Notes: generated by a model not told the origin, from the sequence alone. Shown: positions 8,767 to 17,623, counted from the first letter of the stretch. The stretch is 64,000 nucleotides of DNA from Melastoma dodecandrum (GCA_029817715.1 JARUPY010000550.1:28791-92790); one strand, 5' to 3'. Translations and numbers: made by a program.

Positions 8767-9800
8767 CAGCGCTCTCCGCCGAGCTTGCGTTGCGTCTGGT
8801 CGACGAGGACCGAGATGATGATGACAACGCCCACCGACACGAACTGCCAGAACGGCTCGACGTTGACGAACACGAGCCCGTACTGGATCACGGCGACGAT
8901 CAGCGCGCCGATCAGGGTGCCGAGGATCGTGCCGGAGCCGCCGAAGAGGCTGGCGCCGCCGATCACCACGGCGGCGATCGAGTCGAGCAGCAGCGGCTCG
9001 CCCGCCTGGGCGGCGCCGGCGGTGAAGCGGGCCGCGTAGAGCACGCCGCCGATGCCGGCGCAGAGCGCCGAGAGCAGGTAGAGCTTGCGGGTGTGCCGGC
9101 CGACGCCGATGCCGGCCCGGAGCGCCGCCTGTTCGCTGGCGCCGATCGCGTAGGTGTGCTGGCCGAAGCGCGTCTGGCCGAGGAGATAGTGCATGGCGAG
9201 CACGAAGAGCGCCGTGACGATCACCACGACCGGTATGCCGAGGAGGCGGCCGTTGCCGAGCGCCGCGAACCACTCGTTCGAGACCGGCACGGTCGTGCCG
9301 TTGGCGAGCAGGAAGGCGGCCCCGCGCGCCACGCCGAACATGCCGAGCGTGCCGATGAAGGGGGGCACCTTCAGCTTGGAGATGAGCCAGCCGTTGACGG
9401 CGCCGGGCACCAGCGCCACCGCGAGGCCGGCCGCGATGCCCACCAGCATGGCGGGGAAGGCCGGCAGCGAAGTCCCGGCCGCGTTGGTGGCATGGGCGGC
9501 GATGACGGCCGACAGGCCCATCACGAAGCCGACCGACAGGTCGATGCCGCCCGCGATGATCACGAAGGTTTCGCCGAGCGCCAGCAGCAGCGGCGCCACC
9601 GCGAAGACCGCGATCGACTGCGCGTTGTAGGACGAGAGAACGAAGCTCGTGCCGTAGCTGACGCGGGCCCAGGTCTCGAAGACGACGAGCAGCAGCGCCA
9701 GGAACAGCCAGGCCCGGAACGAGGCGAGGAGGACGATCCAGGCCGGCGCGCCGGCCGGCCTGCGGGGCGCGCGCAGGCGCGCGGAAGTGTCGATGGCCAT
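8766..9800 (-). CDS. Sugar ABC transporter permease, CUT2 family (FrcC-like)
   Basis: A 344-residue inner-membrane protein of the BPD_transp_2 family with eight to ten hydrophobic segments. Family landmarks are GETFVIIAGGIDLSVG, VPPFIGTLGMFGVARG and GTILGTLIGALI. It would form the translocation pore of the sugar importer with the neighbouring ATPase and binding protein. The ATG at 9800 (MAIDTSARLRAP) is used; an in-frame ATG at 9836 adds 12 residues with no clear function. Confidence 0.93.
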   Translation of the reverse strand: MAIDTSARLRAPRRPAGAPAWIVLLASFRAWLFLALLLVVFETWARVSYGTSFVLSSYNAQSIAVFAVAPLLLALGETFVIIAGGIDLSVGFVMGLSAVIAAHATNAAGTSLPAFPAMLVGIAAGLAVALVPGAVNGWLISKLKVPPFIGTLGMFGVARGAAFLLANGTTVPVSNEWFAALGNGRLLGIPVVVIVTALFVLAMHYLLGQTRFGQHTYAIGASEQAALRAGIGVGRHTRKLYLLSALCAGIGGVLYAARFTAGAAQAGEPLLLDSIAAVVIGGASLFGGSGTILGTLIGALIVAVIQYGLVFVNVEPFWQFVSVGVVIIISVLVDQTQRKLGGER

Positions 9801-9864
9801 GCGCGGCTCCGATGGCGGTAGGGGTGGGGCCGCCACGGCGTGGCGGCCCGCATCGGCGGCTGCG

Positions 9865-10839
9865 TCAGTCCTGGTAGACGAACTTGGCGACGTCGGGCTG
9901 GTCGATGTTGGACTTGTCCATCTCGGTGAAGCCCGTGCCGATCAGCACCGGGACCGACTGGCCGGTGAGATGCGCATAGGCCGAGATCACCCCGTAATAG
10001 CCGATCTCGGCCGGGTGCTGGGCGATCACGGCGTCGATGAGGCCGGACTTGATGTCGCCCACGACCGAGGTCGGGGCGTCGAAGCCCACCACCTTGACCT
10101 TGCCCGACAGCCCTCCCTGCTTGACGCCGTTGGCGGCGCCGAGTGCCGAGAAGAGATTGGCGCCGAAGACGCCGGCGAGATCGGGGTTGCGGGCGTAGAC
10201 GGACTGGACCTGCGAGGCGGCCTTGTTGGCGTCGTCGTCGTTGTACTGCGTCTGCAGGATCTGGATGCCGGGATGGGCCTTCATCTCGGCGACGAAACCT
10301 TCCTCGCGCTGGTCGGTCGTGGATACGCCGGGCTTGACGTTGGCGACATAGACCTTGCCCTTGTCGCCGATCGACTTCGCGAGCGCGCGGGCCGCCATCT
10401 TGCCGCCGAGCAGGTTGTCGGACGCGATGTAGGAGAGCGGGAAATCGGCGTTGCCCGATCCGGTCTGGTAGGCGCCGGTGCCGATGAACGTGTCCACCGT
10501 GATGACCGGGATGCCGGCGTCGGCCGCCTTCTTCAAGGGCTGGACGAGCTGGGTCTTGTCGGTCGGCGCGATGAGGATGGCGTCGGGGTGGCGCGCGATC
10601 ACGGCGTCGAGGACCGGGGTCTGCGTCACCGGATTGAAGTCGGGCGCGCCCTGGAAGACGAGGTCGGCGCCGACCGCCTTGGCGGCGGCCTGCGCGCCCT
10701 TGCGCATGGTGATGTAGAAGGCGTCCGTGGTGAGGCCGGGGACCAGCGCGATGGTGAACTTCTTCTCCGCCTGGGCCGCCGTGACGCCGACCAGCGTCGA
10801 CAGGGCCAGGGCCGCGAGGCCCGTCAGTCTATTCTTCAA
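9865..10839 (-). CDS. Periplasmic sugar-binding protein (Peripla_BP_4)
   Basis: A 324-residue substrate-binding protein with a clear Sec signal peptide (MKNRLTGLAALALS to AQAEKK, cleavage after about residue 24). It has the two-lobe fold of ribose/fructose/allose-binding proteins: VPGLTTDAFYITMRKG in the first lobe, PTDKTQLVQPLKKA, and GVFGANLFSALGA and VVGFDAPTSVVGDIKSG in the second. It delivers the sugar to the permease/ATPase pair and is the first gene of the operon, transcribed away from the LacI regulator. Confidence 0.94.
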   Translation of the reverse strand: MKNRLTGLAALALSTLVGVTAAQAEKKFTIALVPGLTTDAFYITMRKGAQAAAKAVGADLVFQGAPDFNPVTQTPVLDAVIARHPDAILIAPTDKTQLVQPLKKAADAGIPVITVDTFIGTGAYQTGSGNADFPLSYIASDNLLGGKMAARALAKSIGDKGKVYVANVKPGVSTTDQREEGFVAEMKAHPGIQILQTQYNDDDANKAASQVQSVYARNPDLAGVFGANLFSALGAANGVKQGGLSGKVKVVGFDAPTSVVGDIKSGLIDAVIAQHPAEIGYYGVISAYAHLTGQSVPVLIGTGFTEMDKSNIDQPDVAKFVYQD

Positions 10840-10930
10840 AGCATCCTCCCGAAGCTTGCCTGATCGCGTCGGCGACGCCGCCCTTCAGGGCTGTTCTCGT
10901 CGACCCGGGAAGGCTATGGCCCACCTGGAA

Positions 10931-10956
10931 GCGCGTCAACGAAAAAGTTGACGCGC
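10931..10956. promoter_or_regulatory. Perfect inverted repeat, candidate LacI operator
   Basis: Two perfect 10-bp arms, GCGCGTCAAC and GTTGACGCGC, separated by 6 nt (GAAAAA) in the 220-bp gap between the divergent binding-protein gene and the LacI-family gene. Its place between the two starts fits an operator for the LacI-type regulator controlling both. It lacks a T-run, so a terminator is less likely. Confidence 0.6.
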
Positions 10957-11059
10957 GGAAAATTTCTGGCTCCGGTAGGGGATCGCGCCGCCGGCGGGCA
11001 TGGTCCCGCCGGGCCGGCCACGATGGCCCCGCGCGCCAGCGGCCGCGTCAGGATGACGG

Positions 11060-12094
11060 ATGAACGACCACCCGATCAGGAACATGGAGGAGTTTTCCCT
11101 CCTCAGCGGCATTTCCCGGCCGACCCTGTCGAAATACTTCAACGATCCCGCCAGCGTCCGGGCCTCGACGCGCGCCCAGATCGAACAGGCGCTGCAACGC
11201 TACGATTACCGGCCGAACCTCTTTGCCGTGAACCTCAACAAGCGCAAACCCAAGATCGTCGGCATGGTGGTGCCCGATCTCGGCGACCCGTTCTTCTCGC
11301 GCCTCGTGCAGCTCGTCGAGCAGCGCTGCGCCGGGCTGGGTCTCCTGCTGATGGTGCTGAGTTCCGGCGGGGAGCCGAGCCTCGAGGCGCGGGCCATCGA
11401 GACCCTGCTGTCGTTCAAGATCGCCGGTGCCGTGCTGGCGCCGCTCGGCGCCGCGTCGCGGAGCGGGTTGATCCAGAGCCTGCAGGCCCGCATCCCCGTC
11501 GTCTTCGTCGATTCGCGGCTCGACGAGGCCGCAGCCTTCGTGGGGACCGACAACCGCCAGAGCATCGGCCTCATCACCGACTATCTCTGCCGCACGGGCG
11601 AGCGGCCGACCTTCGTGGACATGCCGGCGCTGAACCACAACGCGGCCGAGCGCCGGGACGCCTATGTGGCCACCATGGCGGAGCTCGGGCTGCAGCCCGA
11701 GGTGGTGCCGGTCCCGGCGGATCGGACCTGGGCCTTCGAGGAGGTGGGTTTCGCCACGGCGCTCGCGGTGCTCGACGGTCCGGCGGGCTTCCCGACCCGC
11801 ACGCTGCTCTGCGCCAACGACAGGATCGCGACCGGCGTCGTGGCGGCCGCGTTCCAGCGCGGCCTCAAGGTCGGGCGGGAGCCGGACTGCAGCCTCAGGG
11901 TCGCGGGCCACGACGACCAGCCGCTCAGCCGCTACGCCTGTCCGCCGCTCACCACCGTGGCGCAGGATTTCGAGCGGCTCGCCGGGACGGCGCTCGACAT
12001 CCTGCTGGCCCGGATCGACGGCCCAGGCCCCTGGGACAGGGCCGGGGACGAGGTGAGGCTCGACGCCCGCCTGGTGATGCGCGCCTCGGCGTGA
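11060..12094 (+). CDS. LacI-family transcriptional regulator
   Basis: A 344-residue repressor. The N-terminal helix-turn-helix with hinge helix is at about residues 10-58 (EEFSLLSGISRPTLSKYF then IEQALQRYDYRPN), followed by a periplasmic-binding-like sugar sensor domain beginning IVGMVVPDLGDPFFS and ending with the C-terminal dimer region. It is divergent from the sugar ABC operon and probably controls it from the palindrome at 10931-10956; the imported sugar or its phosphate would be the inducer (inference). Confidence 0.92.
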   Translation: MNDHPIRNMEEFSLLSGISRPTLSKYFNDPASVRASTRAQIEQALQRYDYRPNLFAVNLNKRKPKIVGMVVPDLGDPFFSRLVQLVEQRCAGLGLLLMVLSSGGEPSLEARAIETLLSFKIAGAVLAPLGAASRSGLIQSLQARIPVVFVDSRLDEAAAFVGTDNRQSIGLITDYLCRTGERPTFVDMPALNHNAAERRDAYVATMAELGLQPEVVPVPADRTWAFEEVGFATALAVLDGPAGFPTRTLLCANDRIATGVVAAAFQRGLKVGREPDCSLRVAGHDDQPLSRYACPPLTTVAQDFERLAGTALDILLARIDGPGPWDRAGDEVRLDARLVMRASA

Positions 12095-12138
12095 GGCGGC
12101 GCATCGCCGGGGCCCGGCGCGTCTGGTAGGGTCGCGGC

Positions 12139-12944
12139 ATGTGCTCCGACGAATCCCCGCCCAACGACCCCGGCGGTGCCGCGCTGCCGGCCCTGCGCCA
12201 GGAGCGCCTGCTCGACGCCCTCAAGAGCCGCGGGCAGGCGACCGTGGCCGAACTCGTCGCCCTGCTCGACGTGTCGCGCGACACGGTGCGGCGCGACCTC
12301 GACGTGCTGGGAGGGCGCGGCCTGCTGGTGCGGACCCATGGCGGGGCCGTGCACCGCGACCGGCTGGTCCGGGTCGACACCGCGCTCGGCCTGCGCATGG
12401 ACGCCCACGCCGAGGCCAAGCGGCGCATCGGCCTCGCGGCGGCGCGGCTCGTGCGCGATGGCGAGACGCTGGTGCTGAACGGCGGCTCCTCGACGGTCGC
12501 CTTCGCGGCATCCCTGGCCGGGCGGCGCGACCTCACGCTCGTGACCAACAACCTTCGCGTCCCCCCGCGACGCCCGAAGCCGCGGTCCGCGCCCTCTACC
12601 TGCTCGGCGGCACCTACTGGGCCGTGTCCCAGGTGACGATCGGGCCCCTCGGCCTGCCCGGGATCGCGGGCTTCGACGCCGACACGGCCGTGATCGGGGT
12701 GACGGGGGTTTCCGCCGCCGGCCTCACCATGGGGCGGCTCGAGGAAGCGGCCGAGACGGCCGCCATGATCGCCGCCGCCCGGCGCACGATCCTGCGCGCC
12801 GACGCCAGCAAGTTCGAGGTCGCGGCCTTCGCCCGCGTGGCGCCGCTGGACCGGATCCAGCACATGGTGACCGACGCGCCTCCTCCCGCCGCGCTGGCGG
12901 AGGCGCTGGAGCGCGCCGGCGTGCAGGTGGTCGTCTGCGGCTAG
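12139..12944 (+). CDS. DeoR-family transcriptional regulator (one frameshift)
   Basis: The first part has a DeoR HTH at about residues 20-65 (RQERLLDALKSRGQATVAEL, VSRDTVRRDLDVLGGRG) and the start of the sugar-phosphate sensor. The rest (YLLGGTYW, GVTGVSAAGLTM, RADASKFE) continues in another frame. The break lies in a run of six C at 12561-12566; adding one base gives an intact 268-residue protein, the normal DeoR length. The effector domain belongs to the ISOCOT fold that senses phosphorylated sugars. Placed between the two sugar operons, it may repress the oxidoreductase/epimerase operon downstream. Confidence 0.82.
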
Positions 12945-12962
12945 GGCGGGCAGAGGCCCGAC

Positions 12963-13095
12963 CGTCATTGCGAGGAGCGGAAGCGACGAAGCAATCCAGC
13001 CGACGGTTCAGGATGCGCCGGCGCGCGGCGCCGTCCCGGCCCGAACCGCGGCGCACCGCCGCCGGATCGCGTCGCCGCGCTCGCGATGACGGCGG
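12963..13095. repeat. Intergenic repeat, BIME/REP-like
   Basis: The left end reads GTCATTGCGAGGAGCGGAAG and continues into CGACGAAGCAATCCAG; near 13070-13093 lies a GCGTCGCCGCGCTCGCGATGA stretch, partly the reverse complement of the left end. This matches a widespread Rhizobiales intergenic repeat (ATTGCGAG...GAAGCAATCC). It sits between convergent genes, where it could act as a bidirectional terminator. Copy number cannot be seen in one window. Confidence 0.55.
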
Positions 13096-13112
13096 AACGG
13101 TCCGTGGCGCGG

Positions 13113-14051
13113 TCAGAAGAACAGGCTCGCGGCCCCGACGAGGCCCGCGGCCCGACCGAGCGCCGCCGGCACCACGGGCGTGTCGCGATAGTCCGGAAGG
13201 GCGCGGGCCCGGATCGTGGCCGCGATCGTGTCCGCCATGAGGTCGAGCCCCGCCGCGACGCCGCCGCCCACGACGATCCGCTCGGGCGCGTAAAGGTGGA
13301 GCAGATTGGCGAAGCCGAGCCCGAGCCAGCGCGCTTCCGCGTCCAACAGGTCGCGCGCCACGGGATCGCCGGCGCGCGCCGCCTCGACGACGTGGCGGGC
13401 CGTCACGGGCCCGGCTCCGGCGCGGGCGCGCAGGCCTTCGCCCGCCGGCGCCGCGGCCCGGCGCGTGGCGTCGCGCCCGAGCGCCGTTCCGGAGGCCAGC
13501 GCCTCGAAGCTGCCGCGGGCGCCGCCGAAGAGCGATTCGGGCGAGGACGCGTCGACCGTCATGTGGCCGATCTCCGCCGCGAGTCCCCGGGCGCCCAGCA
13601 ACAGGCGGCCGTCCGCCACGACGCCGCCGCCGATGCCGGTGCTGACGGTCACGAAGACCATGTCGCGGGTGCCGCGCCCGGCGCCGAAGCGCCATTCGCC
13701 GAGCGCCGCCGCATTGGCGTCGTTGGCGAGGCGGACGGGCAGGCCGAGCCGCCGCTCCATGAGGGCGGCGAGCGGCACGTCGCGCCAGCCGTCGAGCGTC
13801 GGGGGGGCGAGCGCGACCCCCGCCACGGGATCCAGCGGCCCCGGCGCCGCGAGGCCGAGCCCGACCGGGGCGGCGCCGTCGGTGCGACGCATCGCCTCCG
13901 CCACCGCCTCGGCGATCTGGGCCATGACGGCGTCCGGGCCGCCGCGGCTGTCGGTGACCCGGGCCGAGAAGCCCGCAACGGCGCCGGCCTCGTCCACCAG
14001 GGCGGCGCGCAGCTCCGTCCCGCCGAGATCGACCGCCAGGGCCCGCCGCAT
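13113..14051 (-). CDS. ROK-family sugar kinase lacking the zinc-binding cysteines
   Basis: A 312-residue ROK protein with the N-terminal phosphate loop AVDLGGTELRAA, LANDANAAALGEW and VSTGIGGGVVADG. The usual EIGH is present (AEIGHMTVD), but the CxCGxxGCxE zinc motif that should follow is replaced by a Cys-free stretch (SSPESLFGGARGSFEALASG). It therefore belongs to a zinc-independent ROK subgroup, unlike the paralogue at 6065-7000. It is the last gene of the second sugar operon, overlapping the epimerase stop by 1 nt, which suggests an AlsK-like or acylhexosamine kinase role (inference). Confidence 0.86.
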   Translation of the reverse strand: MRRALAVDLGGTELRAALVDEAGAVAGFSARVTDSRGGPDAVMAQIAEAVAEAMRRTDGAAPVGLGLAAPGPLDPVAGVALAPPTLDGWRDVPLAALMERRLGLPVRLANDANAAALGEWRFGAGRGTRDMVFVTVSTGIGGGVVADGRLLLGARGLAAEIGHMTVDASSPESLFGGARGSFEALASGTALGRDATRRAAAPAGEGLRARAGAGPVTARHVVEAARAGDPVARDLLDAEARWLGLGFANLLHLYAPERIVVGGGVAAGLDLMADTIAATIRARALPDYRDTPVVPAALGRAAGLVGAASLFF

Positions 14052-14779
14052 CAGGGCGCGGGACGCCCGGGCGCCGGCAGGCCGTGCAGCCAGGCGGTGC
14101 GGGCGGCGAGATCGGGCGCGCCGAACGCCAGCGAGCCCAGCACCACGGTCTCGGCTCCGGCGGCACGGAGCCGCGGCACGGTCGCGTCGCGGATGCCGCC
14201 ATCGGCGGCGAGGCGGATCGCGCCCTCGCGGCCCGTCTCCCGCATCAGGCCCCGCATGGCGCCGAGCCGCGGGCAGGCCTCGTCCGACAGACCCTGGCCC
14301 TTGACCCCGATGGCGGTGCCGAGCAGCGTGACGAAGCCGACGCGGTCGAGGAAGGGCCGCGCGGCTTCGACGGGCGTCTCGAGCCGCAGCACGAGGCCGG
14401 CCGCGCAGCCGAGCCCCGCGATGAGCTCCAGGGCTTCCTCCACCACGGGGCCGTTCTCGGCATGGACGGAGACGAGGTCGGCGCCGGCCTCGGCGAATTG
14501 CCGGACCTGGGACAGGAGGATGTCGCCCTCGACCATGAGATGGACGTGGAGGGGCTTTCCCGTCAGGGCCCGGATGCGCGCCACCTGGTCGGGGAAGAAC
14601 AGGAAGGCGGGGGCGAAGCGGCCGTCGGCCACGTCGATGTGGTAGAGGTCGGCGTGGGCCTCGGTGCGGGCGATGTCGCGTTCGAGGTTGGCGAGGTCCG
14701 CCGACCAGAGCGAATATTCGGCGATCAGGCGGTCGCGGGGCAGGGCGTCGAGCCAGCCGGATGCGGGTTTCGGGGTCAT
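14051..14779 (-). CDS. Ribulose-phosphate 3-epimerase family (RPE or allulose-6-phosphate epimerase)
   Basis: A 242-residue TIM-barrel. YHIDVADGRFAP carries the metal His and Asp, LHVHLMVEGD the second metal His, VSVHAE the third, and LAADGGIRDATVPRL the catalytic Asp region. Family members epimerise C3 of ribulose-5-phosphate (Rpe) or D-allulose-6-phosphate (AlsE). Lying in a sugar-catabolic operon beside a ROK kinase, rather than near Calvin or pentose-phosphate genes, AlsE-like function is favoured but not proven. The ATG overlaps the upstream hydrolase stop (ATGA). Confidence 0.82.
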   Translation of the reverse strand: MTPKPASGWLDALPRDRLIAEYSLWSADLANLERDIARTEAHADLYHIDVADGRFAPAFLFFPDQVARIRALTGKPLHVHLMVEGDILLSQVRQFAEAGADLVSVHAENGPVVEEALELIAGLGCAAGLVLRLETPVEAARPFLDRVGFVTLLGTAIGVKGQGLSDEACPRLGAMRGLMRETGREGAIRLAADGGIRDATVPRLRAAGAETVVLGSLAFGAPDLAARTAWLHGLPAPGRPAP

Positions 14780-15600
14780 GGCGGAAGCCCTCTCAGGTCA
14801 GGGAATCGAGGAATTCGCGCCACGGCGGCGCGGAAGGCCGCCACATGGGCCGGCCGCTGGCTCTGCTTCGGCGGGACGCGGGCGAGCCGGGCGCCCGGGA
14901 TCGCGGCGGCGAGTTCCTCCGCGTAGGCGAGGGGATGGACCACATCCTCGGCGTGGCCGATCACCAGCGTCGGGATCGACAGGGCGGCGGCCCTCGGCGC
15001 GCGTGACCCCCGGCCCGTCCCCGCGATATCGTCCAGGATGTCGGCCAGGACGCCGGGGGCGGGCGCGTCGAAGAAGCCGATCAGCGAAGCGTAATTGTCG
15101 GGGGCCTCGCGGGCGAGGCGTCGGCCCGTCGGCGAATCCGCGAAGGCCGCCCTGGCCTCCGCCGCCGGCGCGGCCCGCATCGCCGCCGCGGCGGCCGCGA
15201 AGGGCCGCATGTTGTCGGGCCCGGCCTCGAAGAGCCAGGCCGGCCGCGCCAGGATCAGGCCGCGCACCCGGCCGGGGTGACGGACCGCGAGGTGAAGCGC
15301 GATGGCCGCTCCCATCGAGGTGCCGCCCACGACGAGGTCCCGGGCGCCTTCGGCGTCGCAGAAGGCGAGGGCGTCCTCGGCGAAGAGGCGGATCGAGAAG
15401 GGCCGGCGCGGGCCGGGTTCCGAGCCGCCGTGGCCGCGGCATTCCAGCGTGAGGCGGCGCACACCCGGGTGGTCGGGCACGGTCTCGGCCACCTGCGGCT
15501 CGGCTCCCCCGAGGCCGTGCTGGTACAGCAAGGGGCGGCCCTCGCCGGCGGCGTAGCCCCGCAGGGCGGCGCCGTCGCGCCGGAACGGGACCGGCGTCAT
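14776..15600 (-). CDS. Alpha/beta hydrolase
   Basis: A 274-residue soluble alpha/beta-hydrolase. LLYQHGLGG holds the oxyanion HG element, LECRGHGGSEPG precedes the nucleophile elbow GGTSMGAAIAL (Ser in GTSMGA), and VIGHAEDVVHPLAYAE supplies a candidate acid Asp. The histidine is expected in the C-terminal part; QRPAHVAAF is the best candidate. The substrate is unknown. It is translationally coupled at both ends (ATGA overlaps) with the TIM-barrel isomerase and the epimerase, so it may hydrolyse a lactone or ester intermediate of the same sugar pathway. Confidence 0.82.
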   Translation of the reverse strand: MTPVPFRRDGAALRGYAAGEGRPLLYQHGLGGAEPQVAETVPDHPGVRRLTLECRGHGGSEPGPRRPFSIRLFAEDALAFCDAEGARDLVVGGTSMGAAIALHLAVRHPGRVRGLILARPAWLFEAGPDNMRPFAAAAAAMRAAPAAEARAAFADSPTGRRLAREAPDNYASLIGFFDAPAPGVLADILDDIAGTGRGSRAPRAAALSIPTLVIGHAEDVVHPLAYAEELAAAIPGARLARVPPKQSQRPAHVAAFRAAVARIPRFPDLRGLPP

Positions 15601-16422
15601 CGGGAGATCGCCGCCCGGAGCGCGGCCGCGACGCCCGGCGCCTCGGCGGCCGACAGGCCGTGGGTGACCAGGGGGCCGTCGAACCCGACCGCGCGCAGCC
15701 GGGCGATGAAATCCGGGAAGTCGACGACGCCGCGTCCCGCCGTGACGAAGCCGCCGGCGGCGTCGCGGTCCTTGGCATGGGCCATGGCGATGGCGTCGCC
15801 CGCGGTGTCGACGGCCTCGGCCACGATGCGGCGGGCCTCGTCCGGCGTCGCGCGTTCGAAGAGGTTCGCGGGATCGAGCACGACCTTGAGCCGGCGCGAG
15901 CCCATCTCGGCGATCAGCCGGCGCGCATCCCCGGCCGAGACCACGACATTGGCCTGTTCGGGCTCGATGCCGAGGTCGACGCCGGCGGCTTCGGCCGAGC
16001 GCGAGCGCCCGTTCCATCGCGGCGGCGAGGTCGGCCCAGGCGGAGGGGTCGGCATTGTCGGGGTGGTGGCGCCACTGGTCTTCGGCGTCGCGCGTGCCGG
16101 TGCAGAGCGTGACGATCGGGATGTCGAGCGCCCGCGCGGCCTCGATCAGCACGGCGAGGCGGGCGAGGCCGTCCCGCCGCACCGCGGGGTCGGGATGGAT
16201 CATGTTGTAGGTGGCGGAGAGGGCCGCGAGCCCGACGCCGGTCTCGCGGGCGGCGGCCCGCACCCCGTCGAGGGTAGCGGGCGGGACGGCCTCCGGCAGC
16301 GCCGGCAGGCCGCAGCAGGCCATGTTGAATTGCGTGCACGCATAGCCGGCGTCGCGCACGGCGCCGAGCACCGCGGCGGGATCGGTGCCCGGGAAGGTCT
16401 TGGCGAAGATGCCGAGCCGCAT
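15597..16422 (-). CDS. Sugar phosphate isomerase/epimerase, AP_endonuc_2 family (one frameshift)
   Basis: The TIM barrel of the xylose-isomerase-like family starts MRLGIFAKTFPG, with TLCTGTRD in the middle, and after the break GIEPEQANVV (metal Glu), VLDPANLF and AHAKDRD. One extra base at about 15993-15997 separates the halves; removing it gives an intact 274-residue protein of normal length. Relatives act as ketose 3-epimerases, hydroxypyruvate isomerases or inosose dehydratases. It is 13 nt behind the Gfo/Idh/MocA gene, a common pairing in inositol and unusual-sugar catabolism. Confidence 0.8.
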
Positions 16423-16435
16423 CAGACGGCTCCCG

Positions 16436-17500
16436 TCATGTCGGGGACCGAGACGGCCCAGGCCCGAGCGGGGCGGATTCCGCGATGGCCGCCATGGCGC
16501 GCACGGAGGCGAGCCCGTCCTCGATGTCGGCGCCCCGTTGCGGCGCCCCGTCGAGCACGCTGGCGGCGAAGCCCTCGAGTTGGCGGCGGAAGAAATGGCC
16601 GTCGGCGCCGAGCACGCGGCGCGTGGTGGCGTCGGCCTCGTGGAAGATCTCGACGTCGCTGGATTTATAGTACCAGGGGTTGTATGTCTTCGCCAGGATG
16701 CTGCCGTGCTCGCCGTAGAGCTGGAAGCCCTCGAACCAGTCCATCCGCACCGCCACGGTGAGGTCGAGGTGGCCCAGCGTGCCGTCGGCGAAGCCGGTCT
16801 CGACGAACCAGCAATAGGCGCCGAAGCGCTCGGACAGCCGGGCCCGCACCTCGGTGATCTCGCCGCAGAGGAAGCGCGCCGTGTCGACGAGGTGGCTGCC
16901 GTGGGCCAGCATGAAGTAGCGGCGCAGGTCCGACTTGGGGTTGCCGGCCGGCTTCTTCTGCTGCGCGCTCGTGACCGGCAGGGGCTGCACGGCATCCGTC
17001 ATGGTGTAGCGGTGGGTCGAGTCGCAGTACCAGGCCTTGAGGGCGAGGCGCTGGCCCATCTCGCCGTCGATGAAGGCCTTGGCGGCCTCGAGCCCGGGGT
17101 CGAAGCGCTTCATGTGGCCCACCTGCAGCACCCGGCCGGTGCGGCGCACGGCGTCGCGCAGCGCCATGACCTCCTCGACCGCCGTGCCGAGCGGCTTCTC
17201 GCAGAGCACGGCCTTGCCGGCTTCGAGCGCCGCGATGGCGGCGGGCACGTGCCAGGCGTCCGACGTCGCCACGATCACGGCCTCGACCGCGGGGTCGGCC
17301 AGCATGGCGTCGTAATCCGTGAAGGTCCGCTCCGGCGCGTAGAAGGCCGCCATCCGGGCGAGCAGGTCGGGCGCGGCGTCGCAGATGGCGTAGAGCTCGG
17401 CGTTGCGCGCCTTGGTGCAGGATTCGAGATGGGCGAATTGCGCGATGGGGCCGGCGCCGAGCACGCCGACCCGCAGGCGCCGGGCTTCCTTCGTGATCAT
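16436..17500 (-). CDS. Gfo/Idh/MocA-family oxidoreductase
   Basis: A 354-residue NAD(P)-dependent sugar dehydrogenase. The N-terminal Rossmann fold begins RVGVLGAGPIAQFAH, and the signature CEKPLG (Lys-Pro catalytic pair) lies near residue 100. The C-terminal GFO_IDH_MocA_C domain has VGHMKRFDPGLEAA and HGSHLVDTARFLCGE with the candidate His. It heads the second sugar operon. The ATG at 17500 is used because upstream in-frame sequence is not protein-like. Likely substrates are cyclitols or pyranosides oxidised at C2 or C3; the exact one is unknown. Confidence 0.88.
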   Translation of the reverse strand: MITKEARRLRVGVLGAGPIAQFAHLESCTKARNAELYAICDAAPDLLARMAAFYAPERTFTDYDAMLADPAVEAVIVATSDAWHVPAAIAALEAGKAVLCEKPLGTAVEEVMALRDAVRRTGRVLQVGHMKRFDPGLEAAKAFIDGEMGQRLALKAWYCDSTHRYTMTDAVQPLPVTSAQQKKPAGNPKSDLRRYFMLAHGSHLVDTARFLCGEITEVRARLSERFGAYCWFVETGFADGTLGHLDLTVAVRMDWFEGFQLYGEHGSILAKTYNPWYYKSSDVEIFHEADATTRRVLGADGHFFRRQLEGFAASVLDGAPQRGADIEDGLASVRAMAAIAESAPLGPGPSRSPT

Positions 17501-17573
17501 GGCGAGCCTCCCGGTGATGGAACGCCGGGAAGACACAGCAGGTTGCCGCGGAGGTCAAGCAGAAAAGCGCAGA

Positions 17574-17585
17574 TTCATGCATGAA
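17574..17585. promoter_or_regulatory. 12-bp palindrome upstream of the oxidoreductase operon
   Basis: TTCATGCATGAA is perfectly palindromic and lies about 75 bp upstream of the oxidoreductase start, between that gene and the end of the malic-enzyme gene. It is a candidate operator for the neighbouring regulators, but short. Confidence 0.35.
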
Positions 17586-17592
17586 CGCGCAG

Positions 17593-17617
17593 GGCCCCGC
17601 CCGCGACGGGCGGGGCC
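17593..17617. terminator. Hairpin after the malic-enzyme gene
   Basis: Perfect 10-bp arms GGCCCCGCCC / GGGCGGGGCC with a 5-nt loop, 7 bp beyond the malic-enzyme stop. No U-tract is obvious, as is common in GC-rich genomes. Confidence 0.65.
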
Positions 17618-17623
17618 TGGAGG

